A DNA stretch of 64,000 nucleotides from Pirellulaceae bacterium. Its GTDB lineage: Bacteria; Planctomycetota; Planctomycetia; Pirellulales; Pirellulaceae. The stretch's first letter is position 1. The number at the start of each line of letters is the position of its first letter. The stretch is from NCBI GenBank assembly GCA_019636385.1, contig JAHBXT010000004.1:124001-188000 (forward strand), given 5' to 3'. The position numbers and the translations under genes are program-made. The notes below the pieces were generated by a model. The model was not told the DNA's origin and made no database searches. It worked only from the letters and a program-made list of their open reading frames with translations. Positions 63,933 to 64,000 of this stretch are shown here, one piece after another.

Positions 63933-64000
63933 TCAAGAATCGCCACTGCTGGCCGCAGAGGCTTCTTCGCCGAGAGTATCTGGCGTTTTGAGCTGATCTG
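63933..64000 (-). CDS. Possible C-terminal end of an upstream gene (cut by window edge)
   Basis: The last 21 codons of one minus-strand frame read D-Q-L-K-T-P-D-T-L-G-E-E-A-S-A-A-S-S-G-D-S and then stop, like the polar tail of a protein. It would end 136 bases before the ABC1 kinase start. Too short to be sure. Confidence 0.3.
   Translation of the reverse strand, partial: DQLKTPDTLGEEASAASSGDS

Noticed and set aside
1..64000. CRISPR arrays, insertion sequences and phage genes
   Set aside because: No regularly spaced direct repeats of 24-40 bases, no transposase motifs and no phage structural proteins were seen anywhere in the window.

Overview
The window looks like chromosomal DNA from a planctomycete, most likely a Pirellulaceae-type member of the Planctomycetota. 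The grounds are families typical of that phylum: a sorbosone-dehydrogenase-like protein with a C-terminal CxxCH haem domain, a secreted DUF1080 protein, a secreted double NIPSNAP protein, a secreted sialidase, an isochorismatase-ThuA fusion, a very long CcsB-CcsA fusion, a large Ser/Thr kinase with a C-terminal extracytoplasmic part, and futalosine-pathway menaquinone genes. Base composition is moderate and genes are interleaved on both strands in short operons. I saw no tRNA or rRNA genes, CRISPR array, phage genes or transposase, so this is mostly core genome. The phylum call is inference from family content, not from a marker gene.

Layout. 1-6.2 kb: the start of moeA (cut by the window edge), the isochorismatase/ThuA protein, a small membrane protein, a zinc-ribbon protein, a RadC protein, a possible gene relic and the sialidase. 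6.4-14.1 kb: NIPSNAP protein, MsbA-like exporter with a nitroreductase, the PII nitrogen switch (glnB then glnD), cobalamin adenosyltransferase and a divergent Nudix hydrolase. 14.3-22.4 kb: transglutaminase lipoprotein, an unknown cytosolic protein, a Fur-family regulator, an orphan FlgM-like protein, a TerB-like/mqnB/mqnD run and a 641-residue unknown. 22.4-26.3 kb: a strongly structured non-coding RNA candidate (6S-like), then pyrC-like, pyrB and ispH.

26.8-38.0 kb: membrane pyrophosphatase, EamA transporter, the CcsB-CcsA fusion with an upstream lipoprotein, a coiled-coil lipoprotein, a membrane-tethered helix-turn-helix protein and a small secreted protein. 38.4-43.0 kb: a three-gene MotA/TolQ/ExbB-like module with two different single-span partner proteins. 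43.2-50.1 kb: aminotransferase, PA0069-type radical SAM protein, an ABC ATPase behind a 774-residue envelope protein, DUF1080 and a small c-type cytochrome. 50.2-64 kb: Ser/Thr kinase in an apparent operon with a small protein and a Rieske ferredoxin; pgi coupled to an UPF0173 hydrolase; a membrane protein; the haem-binding dehydrogenase; archaeal-type phosphoglycerate mutase; queC; and an ABC1/UbiB kinase.

The most interesting items are the ~206-nt structured RNA at 22668-22873 with its own promoter and terminator, the dihydroorotase homologue that has lost its metal ligands and overlaps pyrB, the three-gene ion-channel-like module, and a family of short palindromic repeats found in at least seven intergenic gaps.
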